Source: Acidimicrobiaceae bacterium (GTDB lineage Bacteria > Actinomycetota > Acidimicrobiia > Acidimicrobiales > Ilumatobacteraceae). From it: a DNA stretch of 64,000 bases. Numbering within the stretch: position 1 is the stretch's first letter; the number at the start of each line of letters is the position of its first letter. Shown piece by piece: positions 28,462 through 38,459 of this stretch. Where the stretch lies: positions 62,001 to 126,000 of the forward strand of contig CANFGT010000004.1 in NCBI GenBank assembly GCA_947446815.1, written 5' to 3'. Made by a program: the position numbers and the translations under genes. The notes under the pieces are model-generated. The model searched no databases. It saw only the letters and a program-made list of their open reading frames with translations, and was not told where the DNA came from.

Positions 28462-29718
28462 TTATCGACGGTCCGGTGTCGACCCGAAACCAAAGAGGTT
28501 GCTGGCCACCTTACGCATCTGAATCTCCTCAGAGCCTTCAGTGATGCGGTAGCGCCGGTGGTGTCGGTAGATGTGCTCAAAGGGCATATGCCGGCTGTAT
28601 CCGACTCCCCCACACGTCTGCATCGCACGGTCCGCCGCATCGCATGCCAGTCGATTTGCCCGATAGTTGCACATTGCCACGAGGTGCGTGACCTCCATGT
28701 GGTGTTTGTGGTCCAACATCCATGCTGTGTAGCGAATCATCTGTCGCAACATCGCTGCTTCAGTATGAAGTTCCACCAGCGGGAATTGGATGCCTTGGTT
28801 AGTGCTGAGCTTCTTGCCCCAGGTGATGCGTTCATTCGAATACTTCACTGCTTCATTAATGCAGTACTGAGCAGCACCTAATGAACTTGCAGCTTGTCGA
28901 ATGCGGTTCTCGTGAACGAAGTGTTGAGCAAGCGCAAGACCTTCTTCAAGTGGACCAAATACTGCATCAGCACCAACACGCACATCAGTGAGGCTTACTT
29001 CTGCGTGATCAGTGGGCATGTTGAACGTCCACCAGAAGAATTCGACTTTGAAACCAGGCGCATCTGTGGGCACAAGGAACGCGGTGATTCCCTTAGCGTC
29101 GCCCTTGTTTCCGCTGGTGCGAGCAAAGATGATGTCGTGTGTGGCGTGGTGCAGACCACTGTTCCAACGCTTCATTCCGTTAATCACCCATTCGTCGCCG
29201 TCGCGATATGCGGTGGTTTCGAGATACGTCGCATCACTACCGTGTTCAGGCTCCGTCAGTCCGAATGCAAGACGCTTTGTTCCTTCAAGGAATCCCGGCA
29301 TCCAGTTCTTCTTCTGCTCTTCCGTGCCGAAGTCACGCATCATCAACACTGTGGGAAAGTTGCCAACGATGCTGCTTTCATTCTGCAAGTCGTTATGAAG
29401 ACCAAGACCCTTTGCCGCGAGATGTTCACGGATAACAGCCATCGTGAGGTTGCTTGCGCTCTTGCCACCAAATTCTTCGGGCAATGCGAGTCGCAACCAT
29501 CCGGCTTTGTCTGCACGTGAACGCATCTCGCGCAACAAGGCTTCCCAATCAGCTGTGGGCACACCATCATTTTCAAAGTCTGTACGAGACCATTCACGTC
29601 GATGGTCAAAGAAGCGTTCGTTGTCATCCTGAGCTTGCAACGGCTTGATCTGTGCCTCAATGAAGGCATCGATTTCATCGAGCGTGGTCAGAGTCTCTTG
29701 CGGTACGGCGAAGTCCAT
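28462..29718 (-). CDS. Acyl-CoA dehydrogenase
   Basis: 418 residues of the FAD acyl-CoA dehydrogenase fold, helical N-domain, central beta-domain, helical C-domain. FAD/substrate motifs are LAFGLTEPEHGSDAT and MKRWNSGLHHATHDI (Trp in the flavin site). The C-terminal domain has DAADRAMQTCGGVGYSRH and the YRITEGSEEIQMRKVA end. The usual catalytic Glu of mitochondrial-type enzymes (GGYGYTRE context) is here GYSRHMP, so chain-length or branched substrate is not clear. It follows GatB after 44 bp. Confidence 0.9.
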   Translation of the reverse strand: MDFAVPQETLTTLDEIDAFIEAQIKPLQAQDDNERFFDHRREWSRTDFENDGVPTADWEALLREMRSRADKAGWLRLALPEEFGGKSASNLTMAVIREHLAAKGLGLHNDLQNESSIVGNFPTVLMMRDFGTEEQKKNWMPGFLEGTKRLAFGLTEPEHGSDATYLETTAYRDGDEWVINGMKRWNSGLHHATHDIIFARTSGNKGDAKGITAFLVPTDAPGFKVEFFWWTFNMPTDHAEVSLTDVRVGADAVFGPLEEGLALAQHFVHENRIRQAASSLGAAQYCINEAVKYSNERITWGKKLSTNQGIQFPLVELHTEAAMLRQMIRYTAWMLDHKHHMEVTHLVAMCNYRANRLACDAADRAMQTCGGVGYSRHMPFEHIYRHHRRYRITEGSEEIQMRKVASNLFGFGSTPDRR

Positions 29719-29762
29719 AGGCGAACAGTACGCCCCACGTACGAGGCCTTAGTTATTGAGAG

Positions 29763-31235
29763 TTACGCGCCGCGGCGAGATTGCATGATGGCAGAGACAA
29801 CCTTGCCGTCCGCCTTGCCTTTACTGGCTTTCATGATGCGTCCGACAATGGCGCCGGCCGCTTTTTCTTCACCAGCGCAGTACTTTGCCCACGCATCAGG
29901 ATCGGCCGCGATTGCTTCGTCCACCATGGCTTCGACGGCAGAAGTATCCATCGCTTCAAAGCCCTTGGCCGCTGCAATTGCTGCAGCATCGCCGCCACCA
30001 TTTGCAACAATCTCTGCGAGAACAGTCTTTGCTTGCGTTGCTGACAACTTGTTGTCACGCTCCAAAATCGTGAGCGCTGCAATGTCGGCTGCAGGAACTG
30101 CCGGCGATGCACCAGCTTCAGCAAATGCCTGTGTCACATAGATGAGTGCCTTCACTGGATCGCCACCGGCATCCGCGATTGCCTTCACATATTCATGTTG
30201 ACCGCGCTCGACGGCAACGATGATTGCTTCGCTCTGTGGGTCGTATCCGGTGAGTTCTTGCAACATGGCGCGACGTGCAGCGGGAAGTGGTGGCAATGCG
30301 GCACGCACTGCTTCAATCCATTCCTGCGACGGATCAACCGTGACGAGGTCTGGCTCGGGGAAGTATCTGTAATCGTCAGCGTCTTCTTTGGTGCGCAAAG
30401 TGTGTGTGCGTCCTTCGGCATCATCCCAGTGACGTGTTTCTTGGCGAATCACTCCACCTGAATCGATGATGTCAATCTGGCGCCGTGCTTCGTAATCAAT
30501 TGCTCGACCAATAGCGCGAATGGAGTTGACGTTTTTGATTTCACAACGGGTGCCGAATGGAGTGCCCGGTTTGTGAACCGACACGTTTGCATCGCAACGC
30601 ATCGAGCCCTCTTCCATCTTTGCGTCTGATGCACCAATGACTTCGAGAATTGCACGAAGTTCAGACACATACTCACGTGCTTGTTCGCTGGTGCGAATGT
30701 CTGGGCGCGACACAATCTCGACAAGCGGCACACCTGCACGGTTGAAGTCCATGAGTGAATAATCACTGCCATGGATACGGCCCGTTGCACCACCAATGTG
30801 CGTACTCTTCCCCGTGTCTTCTTCCATGTGAGCACGCTCAACTCCGATGACAGCACCGCTCGGCAAGGCGAGGAAACCATCAGCATTAAGTGGCAAGTCG
30901 TACTGGCTGATTTGATACGCCTTTGGCTGGTCTGGATAGAAGTAGTTCTTGCGGTGGAAGATGCAGCGCTGAATACGACAGTTGAGCGCCAGACCAATGC
31001 GCATTGCAAGCTCGACTGCATGCTTATTCAACACAGGCAGCGCACCCGGAAGACCCAACGTGACAGGGTCAATGTTGATGTTTGGCTCATCACCAAAACG
31101 GTTAGGAGATCCGCTGAATAACTTTGTTGCCGTAGCAAGTTCTACGTGCACCTCAAGACCAACGATCATTTCCCAACCACCGGGCAACAACTGCTCCTCG
31201 GTGGCAACGATCAAACTAAGTGGACTGTCGCTCAT
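29763..31235 (-). CDS. gatB: Asp-tRNA(Asn)/Glu-tRNA(Gln) amidotransferase subunit B
   Basis: 490 residues from ATG 31235. Binds tRNA and phosphorylates the mischarged Glu/Asp for amidation. Motifs: [51 protein letters not shown] (here [15 protein letters not shown]), and the tail domain with [10 protein letters not shown] upstream. The C-terminal GatB_Yqey helical region covers about the last 150 residues. ATG overlaps the gatA stop (ATGA). Last of gatC-gatA-gatB. The longer frame to 31409 adds no homologous sequence. Confidence 0.97.
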   Translation of the reverse strand: MSDSPLSLIVATEEQLLPGGWEMIVGLEVHVELATATKLFSGSPNRFGDEPNINIDPVTLGLPGALPVLNKHAVELAMRIGLALNCRIQRCIFHRKNYFYPDQPKAYQISQYDLPLNADGFLALPSGAVIGVERAHMEEDTGKSTHIGGATGRIHGSDYSLMDFNRAGVPLVEIVSRPDIRTSEQAREYVSELRAILEVIGASDAKMEEGSMRCDANVSVHKPGTPFGTRCEIKNVNSIRAIGRAIDYEARRQIDIIDSGGVIRQETRHWDDAEGRTHTLRTKEDADDYRYFPEPDLVTVDPSQEWIEAVRAALPPLPAARRAMLQELTGYDPQSEAIIVAVERGQHEYVKAIADAGGDPVKALIYVTQAFAEAGASPAVPAADIAALTILERDNKLSATQAKTVLAEIVANGGGDAAAIAAAKGFEAMDTSAVEAMVDEAIAADPDAWAKYCAGEEKAAGAIVGRIMKASKGKADGKVVSAIMQSRRGA

Positions 31236-32671
31236 TGTGCGCCTCCTGCTGCTAATTCGAGTGCTCCGCCAACGCGGAACATTGCTGCTTCGCCAAGCGC
31301 CGGCGCCAACACCTGAATGCCTACGGGTAATCCATGTGCACCAGTGCCGAAGGGAACACTCATTGCTGGGTGACCCGCAAGGTTGGTCGGGATTGTGTAG
31401 ATGTCGCACAAGTACATCGACATTGGGTCATCAGCCTTTTCGCCAAATTTGAATGCAACCAACGGCGATGTGGGCATCAAGATGGTGTCCACTGATTCAT
31501 ATGCCTTATCGAAATCCTGCGCGATGAGACGGCGAACCTTGAGTGCCTTGCCGTAATACGCGTCGTAATAACCCGCGGACAATGCATACGTACCCAACAT
31601 GATGCGGCGCTTCACTTCATCACCAAAACCTGCAGCACGAGTTGCGCCATACATTGCATTTGTGTCTGCAGCGTTGACGCGCAAGCCATAACGCACACCA
31701 TCGAAACGAGCAAGGTTGCTGCTCGCTTCTGCAGGGGCAATCAGGTAGTACGCGGTGAGGGCATAACCGAGACTTGGCAACGTGATGTCAACAATCGTTG
31801 CGCCCGCTGCTGCAAGTGCTTCAAAAGCTGCGTCGAGACGTGCCGACACTTCTGGCTCTGCGCCGCCGGGAAGATCAACAACACGACCAATACGCATGCC
31901 GGCGACACCTTGCGATGCAGCATCAACAAGAGATGGTGCCGGCTGTGGAATCGAAGTGGAGTCCATGACATCGTGACCAGAAATCACTTCTGTCATCAAC
32001 GCCGCATCAGCAACTGTCGTTGCAAACGGGCCGATCTGGTCGAGAGAACTTGCATAAGCAACGAGGCCGTAGCGGCTGACGCGGCCATACGTTGGCTTCA
32101 CACCCACAACGCCGCAGAGTGCTGCAGGCTGGCGAATACTTCCGCCTGTGTCGGAACCAAGGCTGACGGGCGAAAAACCTGCAGCCACTGCGGCAGCGCT
32201 TCCGCCGCTAGAGCCGCCAGGAACACGCGAGGTATCAAGCGGGTTACGCGTTGCACCGAATGCCGAGTTCTCTGTACTCGAACCCATAGCGAATTCATCA
32301 AGGTTTGTCTTGCCCACCATGACCGCACCTGCTGCACGCAGACGCGTCACAACAGTTGCGTCGTAGGGCGGCTTCCAGCCTTCAAGAATCTTCGACGAGC
32401 ATGTCGTCTCGATTCCATGCGTGCACATGTTGTCTTTCAGTGCGATAGGGACACCGGCAAGTGGACCAACAGGACGACCTGCAGCGATATCTGCATCGAT
32501 GGCATCGGCTTGCGCGCGTGCGACATCTGCCGTCACCAAGTTGAACGCGTGAATCTCTGATTCGCGCTCATCGATACGTGCAAGGTGTGCTTCAAGAACT
32601 TCACGCGCAGTGATTGAACCGGATGCAACGGCAGCAGCAATCTGTGATGCAGTGGTGGGAATCGTTGCCAT
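31232..32671 (-). CDS. gatA: Asp-tRNA(Asn)/Glu-tRNA(Gln) amidotransferase subunit A
   Basis: 479 residues, amidase-signature enzyme releasing ammonia from glutamine. Catalytic triad: Lys in [14 protein letters not shown], the cis-Ser in [13 protein letters not shown] and the nucleophilic Ser in [16 protein letters not shown]. It overlaps gatB by 4 nt and follows gatC after 2 bp. The complex lets cells without AsnRS or GlnRS make Asn/Gln-tRNA, usual in actinobacteria. Confidence 0.97.
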   Translation of the reverse strand: MATIPTTASQIAAAVASGSITAREVLEAHLARIDERESEIHAFNLVTADVARAQADAIDADIAAGRPVGPLAGVPIALKDNMCTHGIETTCSSKILEGWKPPYDATVVTRLRAAGAVMVGKTNLDEFAMGSSTENSAFGATRNPLDTSRVPGGSSGGSAAAVAAGFSPVSLGSDTGGSIRQPAALCGVVGVKPTYGRVSRYGLVAYASSLDQIGPFATTVADAALMTEVISGHDVMDSTSIPQPAPSLVDAASQGVAGMRIGRVVDLPGGAEPEVSARLDAAFEALAAAGATIVDITLPSLGYALTAYYLIAPAEASSNLARFDGVRYGLRVNAADTNAMYGATRAAGFGDEVKRRIMLGTYALSAGYYDAYYGKALKVRRLIAQDFDKAYESVDTILMPTSPLVAFKFGEKADDPMSMYLCDIYTIPTNLAGHPAMSVPFGTGAHGLPVGIQVLAPALGEAAMFRVGGALELAAGGAQ

Positions 32672-32673
32672 GT

Positions 32674-32985
32674 TCAGCCTTCCGTTCCGACGATGGGAGG
32701 AACACGGAAACGACGTTCTTCAGCTGCAGGTGCTGATGCCAACACTTCATCCGTATCGAGAGTGGGCTGTTCCACGTCTTCGCGCATGACATTCACCAAG
32801 GGGTACGGCTGAGTCATCGGCTCGACACCCGAGAGGTCAAGGGCGTCGATGTCACCGAAATGGACCATCACCTTGGCAAGTTGCTCGGTGAAGTGCTCTA
32901 CCTGGGCGTCATCGATATCGAGGCGCGCGAGGTGAGCCACTTTGGCCACGTCGGCTGCGGAAATGGGGCTACCTGACTGGGTCAC
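32674..32985 (-). CDS. gatC: Asp-tRNA(Asn)/Glu-tRNA(Gln) amidotransferase subunit C
   Basis: 103 residues. Typical N-terminus with the hydrophobic [20 protein letters not shown], then [20 protein letters not shown] and the PxxREDxV-type C-terminal stretch ([10 protein letters not shown]). A GTG start at 32985 is preceded by a TAGGCT/TTAGACA region that may be a -10, implying a very short leader. First gene of gatCAB. Confidence 0.93.
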   Translation of the reverse strand: MTQSGSPISAADVAKVAHLARLDIDDAQVEHFTEQLAKVMVHFGDIDALDLSGVEPMTQPYPLVNVMREDVEQPTLDTDEVLASAPAAEERRFRVPPIVGTEG

Positions 32986-33004
32986 AATGTCTAAGCCTAC
33001 GAGC

Positions 33005-33028
33005 CGAGCGGGACGACACCCCCGCTCG
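33005..33028 (-). terminator. GC-rich hairpin after the enoyl-CoA hydratase gene
   Basis: Perfect 8-bp stem CGAGCGGG / CCCGCTCG with an 8-nt loop, 14 bp past the hydratase stop on the minus strand. No T run follows, so it may be an inefficient or Rho-assisted terminator, or a stem before the gatC promoter. Confidence 0.4.
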
Positions 33029-33041
33029 ATTGGCCGGTTGC

Positions 33042-33845
33042 CTAGGCCGAGGGGTCAACAGGAGGGAATTCAGCCTGTCGCTTCTGCAGATAGCTGACAA
33101 CGCCCTCTTTGAAATCGGGTCGAGTAAACGACTGACCCATCAGCGTCAGGGCATCAAGACTGGCCGTTGCAACGTCCTTGTCGTAGTCGCCGTACACCTG
33201 GCGCTTCATCACCGACATGGATGATGGAGAAACGTTCATTGCGAGATCCGTTGCATACGCCATCACAACATCCATCAATTGATCAGCGGGAACAACCTTG
33301 TTCACCATTCCGAGTTGTTGTGCCTCACCAGCCATCACCACACGACTGGACATCAAGAGGTCAAGCGCATTTGCCTGACCAACAAGCCGCGGCAACACCC
33401 ACGAAATGCCATATTCAGCGATAAGCCCACGCTTCGAGAAAGCGCAAGTGAACTTCGCCGTGTCAGCGGCAAAACGCATGTCGCACATCAATGCCTGTAC
33501 AAGGCCAAGACCTGCAGCAGCACCATTCACAGCTGCGATCACTGGTTTCGAGATGCGAGTGATCTCATCTTGCATGCGACCTTCAAGAATGTTGCTGTCG
33601 TCTTTGCCGCCTGAAGTTTTCTCGGTGGGGATACCTTGCAGTGTTCCCATATCTGCACCTGCGCAATAACCCTTGCCCGCACCTGTCACGACAATGACGC
33701 GCACCTTTGCATCTGCAACAGCAGAGTCGATGGCATTGAAATATTCAACTCCCATGCGGCCCGTCCACGCATTCAAACGGTCAGGGCGATTCAACGTGAT
33801 GAGCGCGATACCGGGCTCAATGACTTCGTACAGAACTTCACTCAT
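33042..33845 (-). CDS. Enoyl-CoA hydratase/isomerase family protein
   Basis: 267 residues, crotonase fold. ALITLNRPDRLNAW at residues 13-26, the oxyanion-hole segment GKGYCAGADMGTLQG and PVIAAVNGAAAGLGLVQAL are typical. One acid residue, the first catalytic Glu of the hydratase, is not clearly at the usual place (NGAAAGLGLVQALMCD instead of NGYALGGGCELA), so true hydratase activity is uncertain. ATG 33845 overlaps the lgt stop by 8 nt. Candidates: hydratase, isomerase or hydrolase of the crotonase superfamily. Confidence 0.85.
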   Translation of the reverse strand: MSEVLYEVIEPGIALITLNRPDRLNAWTGRMGVEYFNAIDSAVADAKVRVIVVTGAGKGYCAGADMGTLQGIPTEKTSGGKDDSNILEGRMQDEITRISKPVIAAVNGAAAGLGLVQALMCDMRFAADTAKFTCAFSKRGLIAEYGISWVLPRLVGQANALDLLMSSRVVMAGEAQQLGMVNKVVPADQLMDVVMAYATDLAMNVSPSSMSVMKRQVYGDYDKDVATASLDALTLMGQSFTRPDFKEGVVSYLQKRQAEFPPVDPSA

Positions 33846-34683
33846 GTTCAGTGACCGTAGACGCTGGCGAAGGCTCGTGAGAACGCCGAGCATCAACAAT
33901 CAGAAAAACAACGGATCCAGCAAAGACTGCGATGGAAACCCATTGGTTGAGGCGCAATCCGCCTGCATGATGAGCCGGGTCAATGCGAAGACCTTCGATG
34001 AAGAAGCGCATCAGGGTGTAGCCGGCTGCGTACCACGCCAGCAATCGTCCAGGTGCGGGTTGCAGACGTCGCTCAACGAGTACCAGCAGTCCCGCTAACG
34101 CAATGCATCCCAAAGACTCGTACAAGAAAGTGGGGTGAAAGGTGGTGCCTGCAGCCTCACCTGCTTTCACAGCTACCGAATCGGAAACGCGCAGTGCCCA
34201 CGGAAGCGTTGTGGGGCGGCCAAACAATTCTTGGTTCCACCAGTTGCCCCAACGACCAATCGCTTGGGCAACTGCGATACCTGGAGCCGCACACGATGCA
34301 ATAGCGAGAACATCAAGACCTTTTACACGTGCGCGCCACAGACCGACTGCAACGCCAAATGCGACACCGCCCCAAATACCTAAGCCGCCGTGCCAAATCA
34401 TGAACGCTTCAGACCAGTTCCCACGAAAACGTTCAATGTCTGTGATCACGTGATACAGCCGACCACCAATTACTCCGGCCGGAACTGCCCACATTGCAAT
34501 GGAACTGAAATCATCCACTGTTCCCACACCGCGCGCCTCGGCACGTCGCCCTGCAATGCGCACGGCCACAACAACGCCGAGAGCAATCATGAGGCCATAC
34601 GCATTGAGCCGTAATGGCCCCAAATGCAATGAACCGCTAGAGGGGCTTGGAATCGACGCAATCAACGTCGATCGAATGGTCAT
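33838..34683 (-). CDS. lgt: Prolipoprotein diacylglyceryl transferase
   Basis: 281 residues, about seven membrane helices. Attaches diacylglycerol to the lipobox cysteine of prelipoproteins. The signature GRWGNWWNQELFGRPT (near residue 141) is the canonical Lgt block, with the conserved RLYHVITD and IWHGGLGIWGGV regions. It overlaps the esterase gene by 4 nt and the crotonase gene by 8 nt. It would act on the lipobox proteins in this window. Confidence 0.95.
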   Translation of the reverse strand: MTIRSTLIASIPSPSSGSLHLGPLRLNAYGLMIALGVVVAVRIAGRRAEARGVGTVDDFSSIAMWAVPAGVIGGRLYHVITDIERFRGNWSEAFMIWHGGLGIWGGVAFGVAVGLWRARVKGLDVLAIASCAAPGIAVAQAIGRWGNWWNQELFGRPTTLPWALRVSDSVAVKAGEAAGTTFHPTFLYESLGCIALAGLLVLVERRLQPAPGRLLAWYAAGYTLMRFFIEGLRIDPAHHAGGLRLNQWVSIAVFAGSVVFLIVDARRSHEPSPASTVTEHE

Positions 34684-35438
34684 GCGGTGACGCGTTGCGC
34701 GAAGGCAACTGCACCTTCAAAGATGATGCCTTTATCGAAGTCTTGCGTGGCGACGTGATAACTGCGCTCCAATATGACGCGCTCAGTGGGGCCGCCATAT
34801 TCAGCCATTAGTGCATCGCCGTCGCTGGGGTTCACGACATGATCTTGAACCGACGAGAACAACAGCAATGGAATCTTGATTGACCCAAAACGCTTTGACA
34901 ATGGTGTGAGGCCATCGACTTGGAATGAATACAACGCTGCAAGTGGTGTTCCAGAGTATGCAGTTTCAACAACACCAGGTTCAGCGATATCGGAACCAAT
35001 TCCATCCATCACTTCAGCGCCACCATCGATCATGCCCTTCAACATTTCCATCACTTCTGATGACTGAGGTTGTGTTGCTGGGTTCACACAGACGAGACCC
35101 TTCACTTCTGGATGTTCTGCACCCACCCACAGCGTGAGCGAGCCACCCATCGAGAGACCCATGACCACAACTTTGGATACGCGCTTTGCCAATGTTTGGT
35201 ATGCCGCATTGGCATCACGACTCCAATCAGCCCACCGTGTCGGAATCATGTCCTCCATTGCGGTGCCATGTCCAGCCAACTGAGGCATCTCTACATGGAA
35301 GCCCGCAGCAACACATGCTTCGGCCAGGCCTCGCATCGAACCTGGATTTCCAGTGAATCCATGAAGGACGAGAACGCCAGCATCTCGTGAACCCACAAAC
35401 GAAAGTGGTTCTGCGCCAGGGATAGTTGGTGCGGTCAT
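34680..35438 (-). CDS. Alpha/beta hydrolase, monoacylglycerol-lipase/carboxylesterase-like
   Basis: 252 residues. The oxyanion loop is VLVLHGFTGNPGSMRGLAE, the nucleophile elbow GLSMGGSLTL, and the acid/base pair is likely Asp of FSSVQDHVVNP and His of ERSYHVATQDFD. This layout matches the small carboxylesterase/monoglyceride lipase group. A GAGGAG Shine-Dalgarno precedes ATG 35438. It heads a coupled lipid-related unit with lgt and the crotonase. Confidence 0.85.
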   Translation of the reverse strand: MTAPTIPGAEPLSFVGSRDAGVLVLHGFTGNPGSMRGLAEACVAAGFHVEMPQLAGHGTAMEDMIPTRWADWSRDANAAYQTLAKRVSKVVVMGLSMGGSLTLWVGAEHPEVKGLVCVNPATQPQSSEVMEMLKGMIDGGAEVMDGIGSDIAEPGVVETAYSGTPLAALYSFQVDGLTPLSKRFGSIKIPLLLFSSVQDHVVNPSDGDALMAEYGGPTERVILERSYHVATQDFDKGIIFEGAVAFAQRVTA

Positions 35439-35567
35439 AGTTGAACTCCTCGAAGTACATCAATCAAACGGTGAGCCGAGTGTATGTGAGCAAGTTCCGC
35501 CGAGCGGAGACGGGCCTGCACGTTGTATTTGACCCATCACCTCTTTACTGGTGGACTAGGGAGGCTT

Positions 35568-36482
35568 ATGCCGTCTTCTTCCCGCTCTCCTCGACAGCGA
35601 AAAGTGGACGGGTATGCAATTGCAGCCATTGCCCCCGTCGCGGCTCTCTTCCCTGCTTGGCTCGTTGCCATTGCTGCGTTCTGGTGGGTTTTACAGCTCA
35701 TTGTTCCGATTGGGTTTTGGTTATTTGCACTTGTGGCCTTCTGTACCGGCGCATTGCTCTTTGTCCGACCAGTCCAACGAATTGTCCTACAACGGCTCCT
35801 CGGTGCGCGCGTGCCCAATCGTGCAGAACACGAAGCGCTGCATCGCGCGTGGCACGTCGTTGCACAACGCAATCACATCTCTCCAAGCGATTTTGTTTTG
35901 TCTGTCGCAGACTCTGATGGTCTCAACGCCTTTGCATCTGGCGGTCATCTTGTTGTTGTTTCGAGTTGGGCAATTGCCAATCTCAGTCACGAGAAACTCT
36001 GCGGAGTTCTTGCACACGAGTTAAGTCATCACTTGGGAATGCACACCATCGCCTTGACCGTCGGACAATGGCTCACCATCCCCATCATTCTTCTTGCACG
36101 AATCGGTTTCTACTTGCAGAACATCGCACACGCTGCCACGGATACGTTTGCCACTCGCGAGAACAGCGCTACTTTCATCGGACGCACCATCGCAGGAGTT
36201 CTCACCACTATTTCGTGGCTCTTCCTTACGATGATCACAATTTCCCAACTCATCGGAAATGCAGTGGGCAAAGGCGCAGAATTCAAAGCTGATGAAACCG
36301 TTGTCACAATGGGATTCGGCGCGGAGTTGAGAGATGCCTTACGCATCGTCGTGGATTCGGGCAATGGCGAACGCGAAACGCACTGGCGTGACCGTTTAGT
36401 GACCGCTCACCCCCCTGCACGCACTCGTATCGCACGAATCGATGCGCAACTTCGTAAGACCCCAAAGGGCCGACCCCGATAG
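35568..36482 (+). CDS. M48-family membrane-bound zinc metallopeptidase
   Basis: 304 residues from ATG 35568, with GGGAGG just upstream. Two or more membrane helices near residues 19-60. The zinc motif is GVLAHELSHHLGMH (HExxH), with the third ligand likely the Glu of KGAEFKADETVVTMGF. Family: HtpX/M48, membrane-quality-control proteases. The frame continues upstream to a TTG at 35523, but no Shine-Dalgarno supports it. It precedes hemE by 13 bp. Confidence 0.88.
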   Translation: MPSSSRSPRQRKVDGYAIAAIAPVAALFPAWLVAIAAFWWVLQLIVPIGFWLFALVAFCTGALLFVRPVQRIVLQRLLGARVPNRAEHEALHRAWHVVAQRNHISPSDFVLSVADSDGLNAFASGGHLVVVSSWAIANLSHEKLCGVLAHELSHHLGMHTIALTVGQWLTIPIILLARIGFYLQNIAHAATDTFATRENSATFIGRTIAGVLTTISWLFLTMITISQLIGNAVGKGAEFKADETVVTMGFGAELRDALRIVVDSGNGERETHWRDRLVTAHPPARTRIARIDAQLRKTPKGRPR

Positions 36483-36495
36483 CGTTTGACGGGTT

Positions 36496-37533
36496 ATGAC
36501 AAGTCTCCCCGACGATCCTTTCCTTGCAGCTGCTCGCGGAGAGCACGCATCCCACACTCCCGTGTGGTTTATGCGCCAAGCAGGTCGCAGCCTTCCCGAA
36601 TATCGCAAGATTCGTGGCGAAGGAAGCATCCTCGAAGCCATCAAGAAGCCTGAACTTGCAGCGGAGTTCACCTTGCAACCAGTTCGACGTCATGGTGTTG
36701 ATGCTGCAGTTTTGTATTCCGACATTGTCGTGCCACCACATGCAGTCGGATTCGGCATCGATGTTGCGCCTGGTACTGGACCAGTTGCATCGCAGCCACT
36801 TCGTACGCGTGAAGACTTCGCGCGTTTGCGCCCGTTGGAAGTATCCGATATTTCCTATGTCGTCGACACAGTGAAGATTCTCGCCAACGAATTAACGGTT
36901 CCGCTTCTCGCATTTGCCGGCGCACCGTTCACCGTTGCTAGCTATATCATTGAAGGTCGCCCCAGCCGCACGTATCAGAACACTAAGTACCTCATGCGTG
37001 CTGACACCCAATTATGGAACGATGTGATGGAGCGCCTCGTACAACATTCTGTTGAGTTCATTTCTGCTCAACTCACTGCGGGTGCAGAAGCATTCCAAGT
37101 GTTTGACTCGTGGGCTGGCTCCCTCTCTCGTTCCGATTACGACGTCTACGTCAAGCCGCACACCACTGCAGTGTTCACACAACTCGCGCAACGTCATCCT
37201 GGAGTCAAGGGCATCCATTTCGGAATTGGCTGTGATCATCTTCTGGAATCAATGAACTCTGTGGGTAATGCAGTGATGGGGCTCGACTGGCGCACTCGCA
37301 TTACAGATGCACGTACTCGCCTCGGTGCAAACACAGTCGTGCAAGGAAATCTTGACCCTGCATTAGTTCTCGCAGGAACCGATATCGCGTTGCAAGGCGC
37401 GGCAGAAGTGTTGAAAGACAACGGTGGGCATTCTGGCCATATTTTCAATCTCGGTCATGGCGTTCAGCCTGACACCAACCCAGAAGTCCTCAGCGCAGTT
37501 GTTGATTTCGTTCACACGGAGACTCGCACATGA
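36496..37533 (+). CDS. hemE: Uroporphyrinogen decarboxylase
   Basis: 345 residues. Decarboxylates uroporphyrinogen III to coproporphyrinogen III. Signature 1 is PVWFMRQAGRSLPEYRKIR, with the conserved Arg and Asp (YSDIVVPPHAVGF); signature 2 is GAPFTVASYIIEG. The C-terminal GNLDPALVLAG and NLGHGVQPDTNPE blocks complete the fold. The hemH start overlaps its stop (ATGA). Confidence 0.96.
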   Translation: MTSLPDDPFLAAARGEHASHTPVWFMRQAGRSLPEYRKIRGEGSILEAIKKPELAAEFTLQPVRRHGVDAAVLYSDIVVPPHAVGFGIDVAPGTGPVASQPLRTREDFARLRPLEVSDISYVVDTVKILANELTVPLLAFAGAPFTVASYIIEGRPSRTYQNTKYLMRADTQLWNDVMERLVQHSVEFISAQLTAGAEAFQVFDSWAGSLSRSDYDVYVKPHTTAVFTQLAQRHPGVKGIHFGIGCDHLLESMNSVGNAVMGLDWRTRITDARTRLGANTVVQGNLDPALVLAGTDIALQGAAEVLKDNGGHSGHIFNLGHGVQPDTNPEVLSAVVDFVHTETRT

Positions 37534-38459
37534 GCAATGAAAACCGCACCGCTGTTGTCCTGATGGCATACGGAACCCCACGAACCAAGGAAGAAATTCT
37601 TCCGTATTACACCGACATCCGTCGCGGGCGTCCACCAACAGAAGAAGCACTGCAAGACCTCATTAATCGTTACGAAGCGATTGGCGGATTGTCTCCATTG
37701 AAAGAACTCACCGAGGCCCAGCGTGACGCACTGCAACGAGAACTCGATGCACTCTCTCCAGGCACTTATCAAGTGTTTCTCGGACTCAAGCATGCAACGC
37801 CGTTCGTCGAAGAAGCAGTCGCTGAGGTAGCTGCACAGGGATTCAAGAAAATTGTTGGCCTCGTTCTCGCTCCACACTTTTCCTCTTATTCCATTGGTCA
37901 GTACATCGGTCGCGTTCGTGAAGCTGCTGCACCGCACAACATCGAAGTCGTCGGAATTGATTCTTGGGCACATGAAGTGGCATTCATTGACTTCCTTGCA
38001 GAAGACATGAAGAAGAAGTTGGCCACAATGCCTGAGCGAACGAAAGTTCTCTTCACCGCGCATTCGCTGCCACAGCGAATCATTGATGGTGGAGATCCGT
38101 ATCCCGACGAACTTCGTGCGACTGCGGAACTCGTAGCAGAGAAAGTCGGTCTCACTCGCTGGTCGCAGTGGTCCATTGCATGGCAGTCCGCTGGACGCAC
38201 ACCAGAACCTTGGATTGGGCCAGACATTCTTGAAGTGATCGATCAAGTTGCATCGACTCGTTCGACAGACGAACCGATTGATGGCGTTCTTGTTTGTGCT
38301 TGTGGCTTCGTGGCCGACCACCTCGAAGTTTTATACGACCTCGACATCGAAGCTGCGCATCGCGCCGCTCCGTTAGGTCTGGCGTTTGCCCGCATCGAAT
38401 GTGTGAACGACAACGCACAAGTGATGAAGGCCCTGGCACAAAGGGTGATGGCGTCATGA
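37530..38459 (+). CDS. hemH: Ferrochelatase, probably coproporphyrin type
   Basis: 309 residues. Inserts Fe2+ into a porphyrin. Catalytic features: LAPHFSSYSIGQYIGRV, FTAHSLPQRI, and the conserved acidic segment GFVADHLEVLYDLDIEA. In actinobacteria the enzyme usually acts on coproporphyrin III (CpfC). The pair CACGFVAD shows two Cys where [2Fe-2S] ligands occur in some ferrochelatases, but the full cluster motif is not shown. It overlaps hemE and hemY by 4 nt each, forming a tightly coupled haem operon. Confidence 0.93.
   Translation: MSNENRTAVVLMAYGTPRTKEEILPYYTDIRRGRPPTEEALQDLINRYEAIGGLSPLKELTEAQRDALQRELDALSPGTYQVFLGLKHATPFVEEAVAEVAAQGFKKIVGLVLAPHFSSYSIGQYIGRVREAAAPHNIEVVGIDSWAHEVAFIDFLAEDMKKKLATMPERTKVLFTAHSLPQRIIDGGDPYPDELRATAELVAEKVGLTRWSQWSIAWQSAGRTPEPWIGPDILEVIDQVASTRSTDEPIDGVLVCACGFVADHLEVLYDLDIEAAHRAAPLGLAFARIECVNDNAQVMKALAQRVMAS

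Noticed and set aside
37512-38321. 269-residue minus-strand frame opposite hemH
   Set aside because: Antisense shadow; hemH has full catalytic motifs on the other strand.
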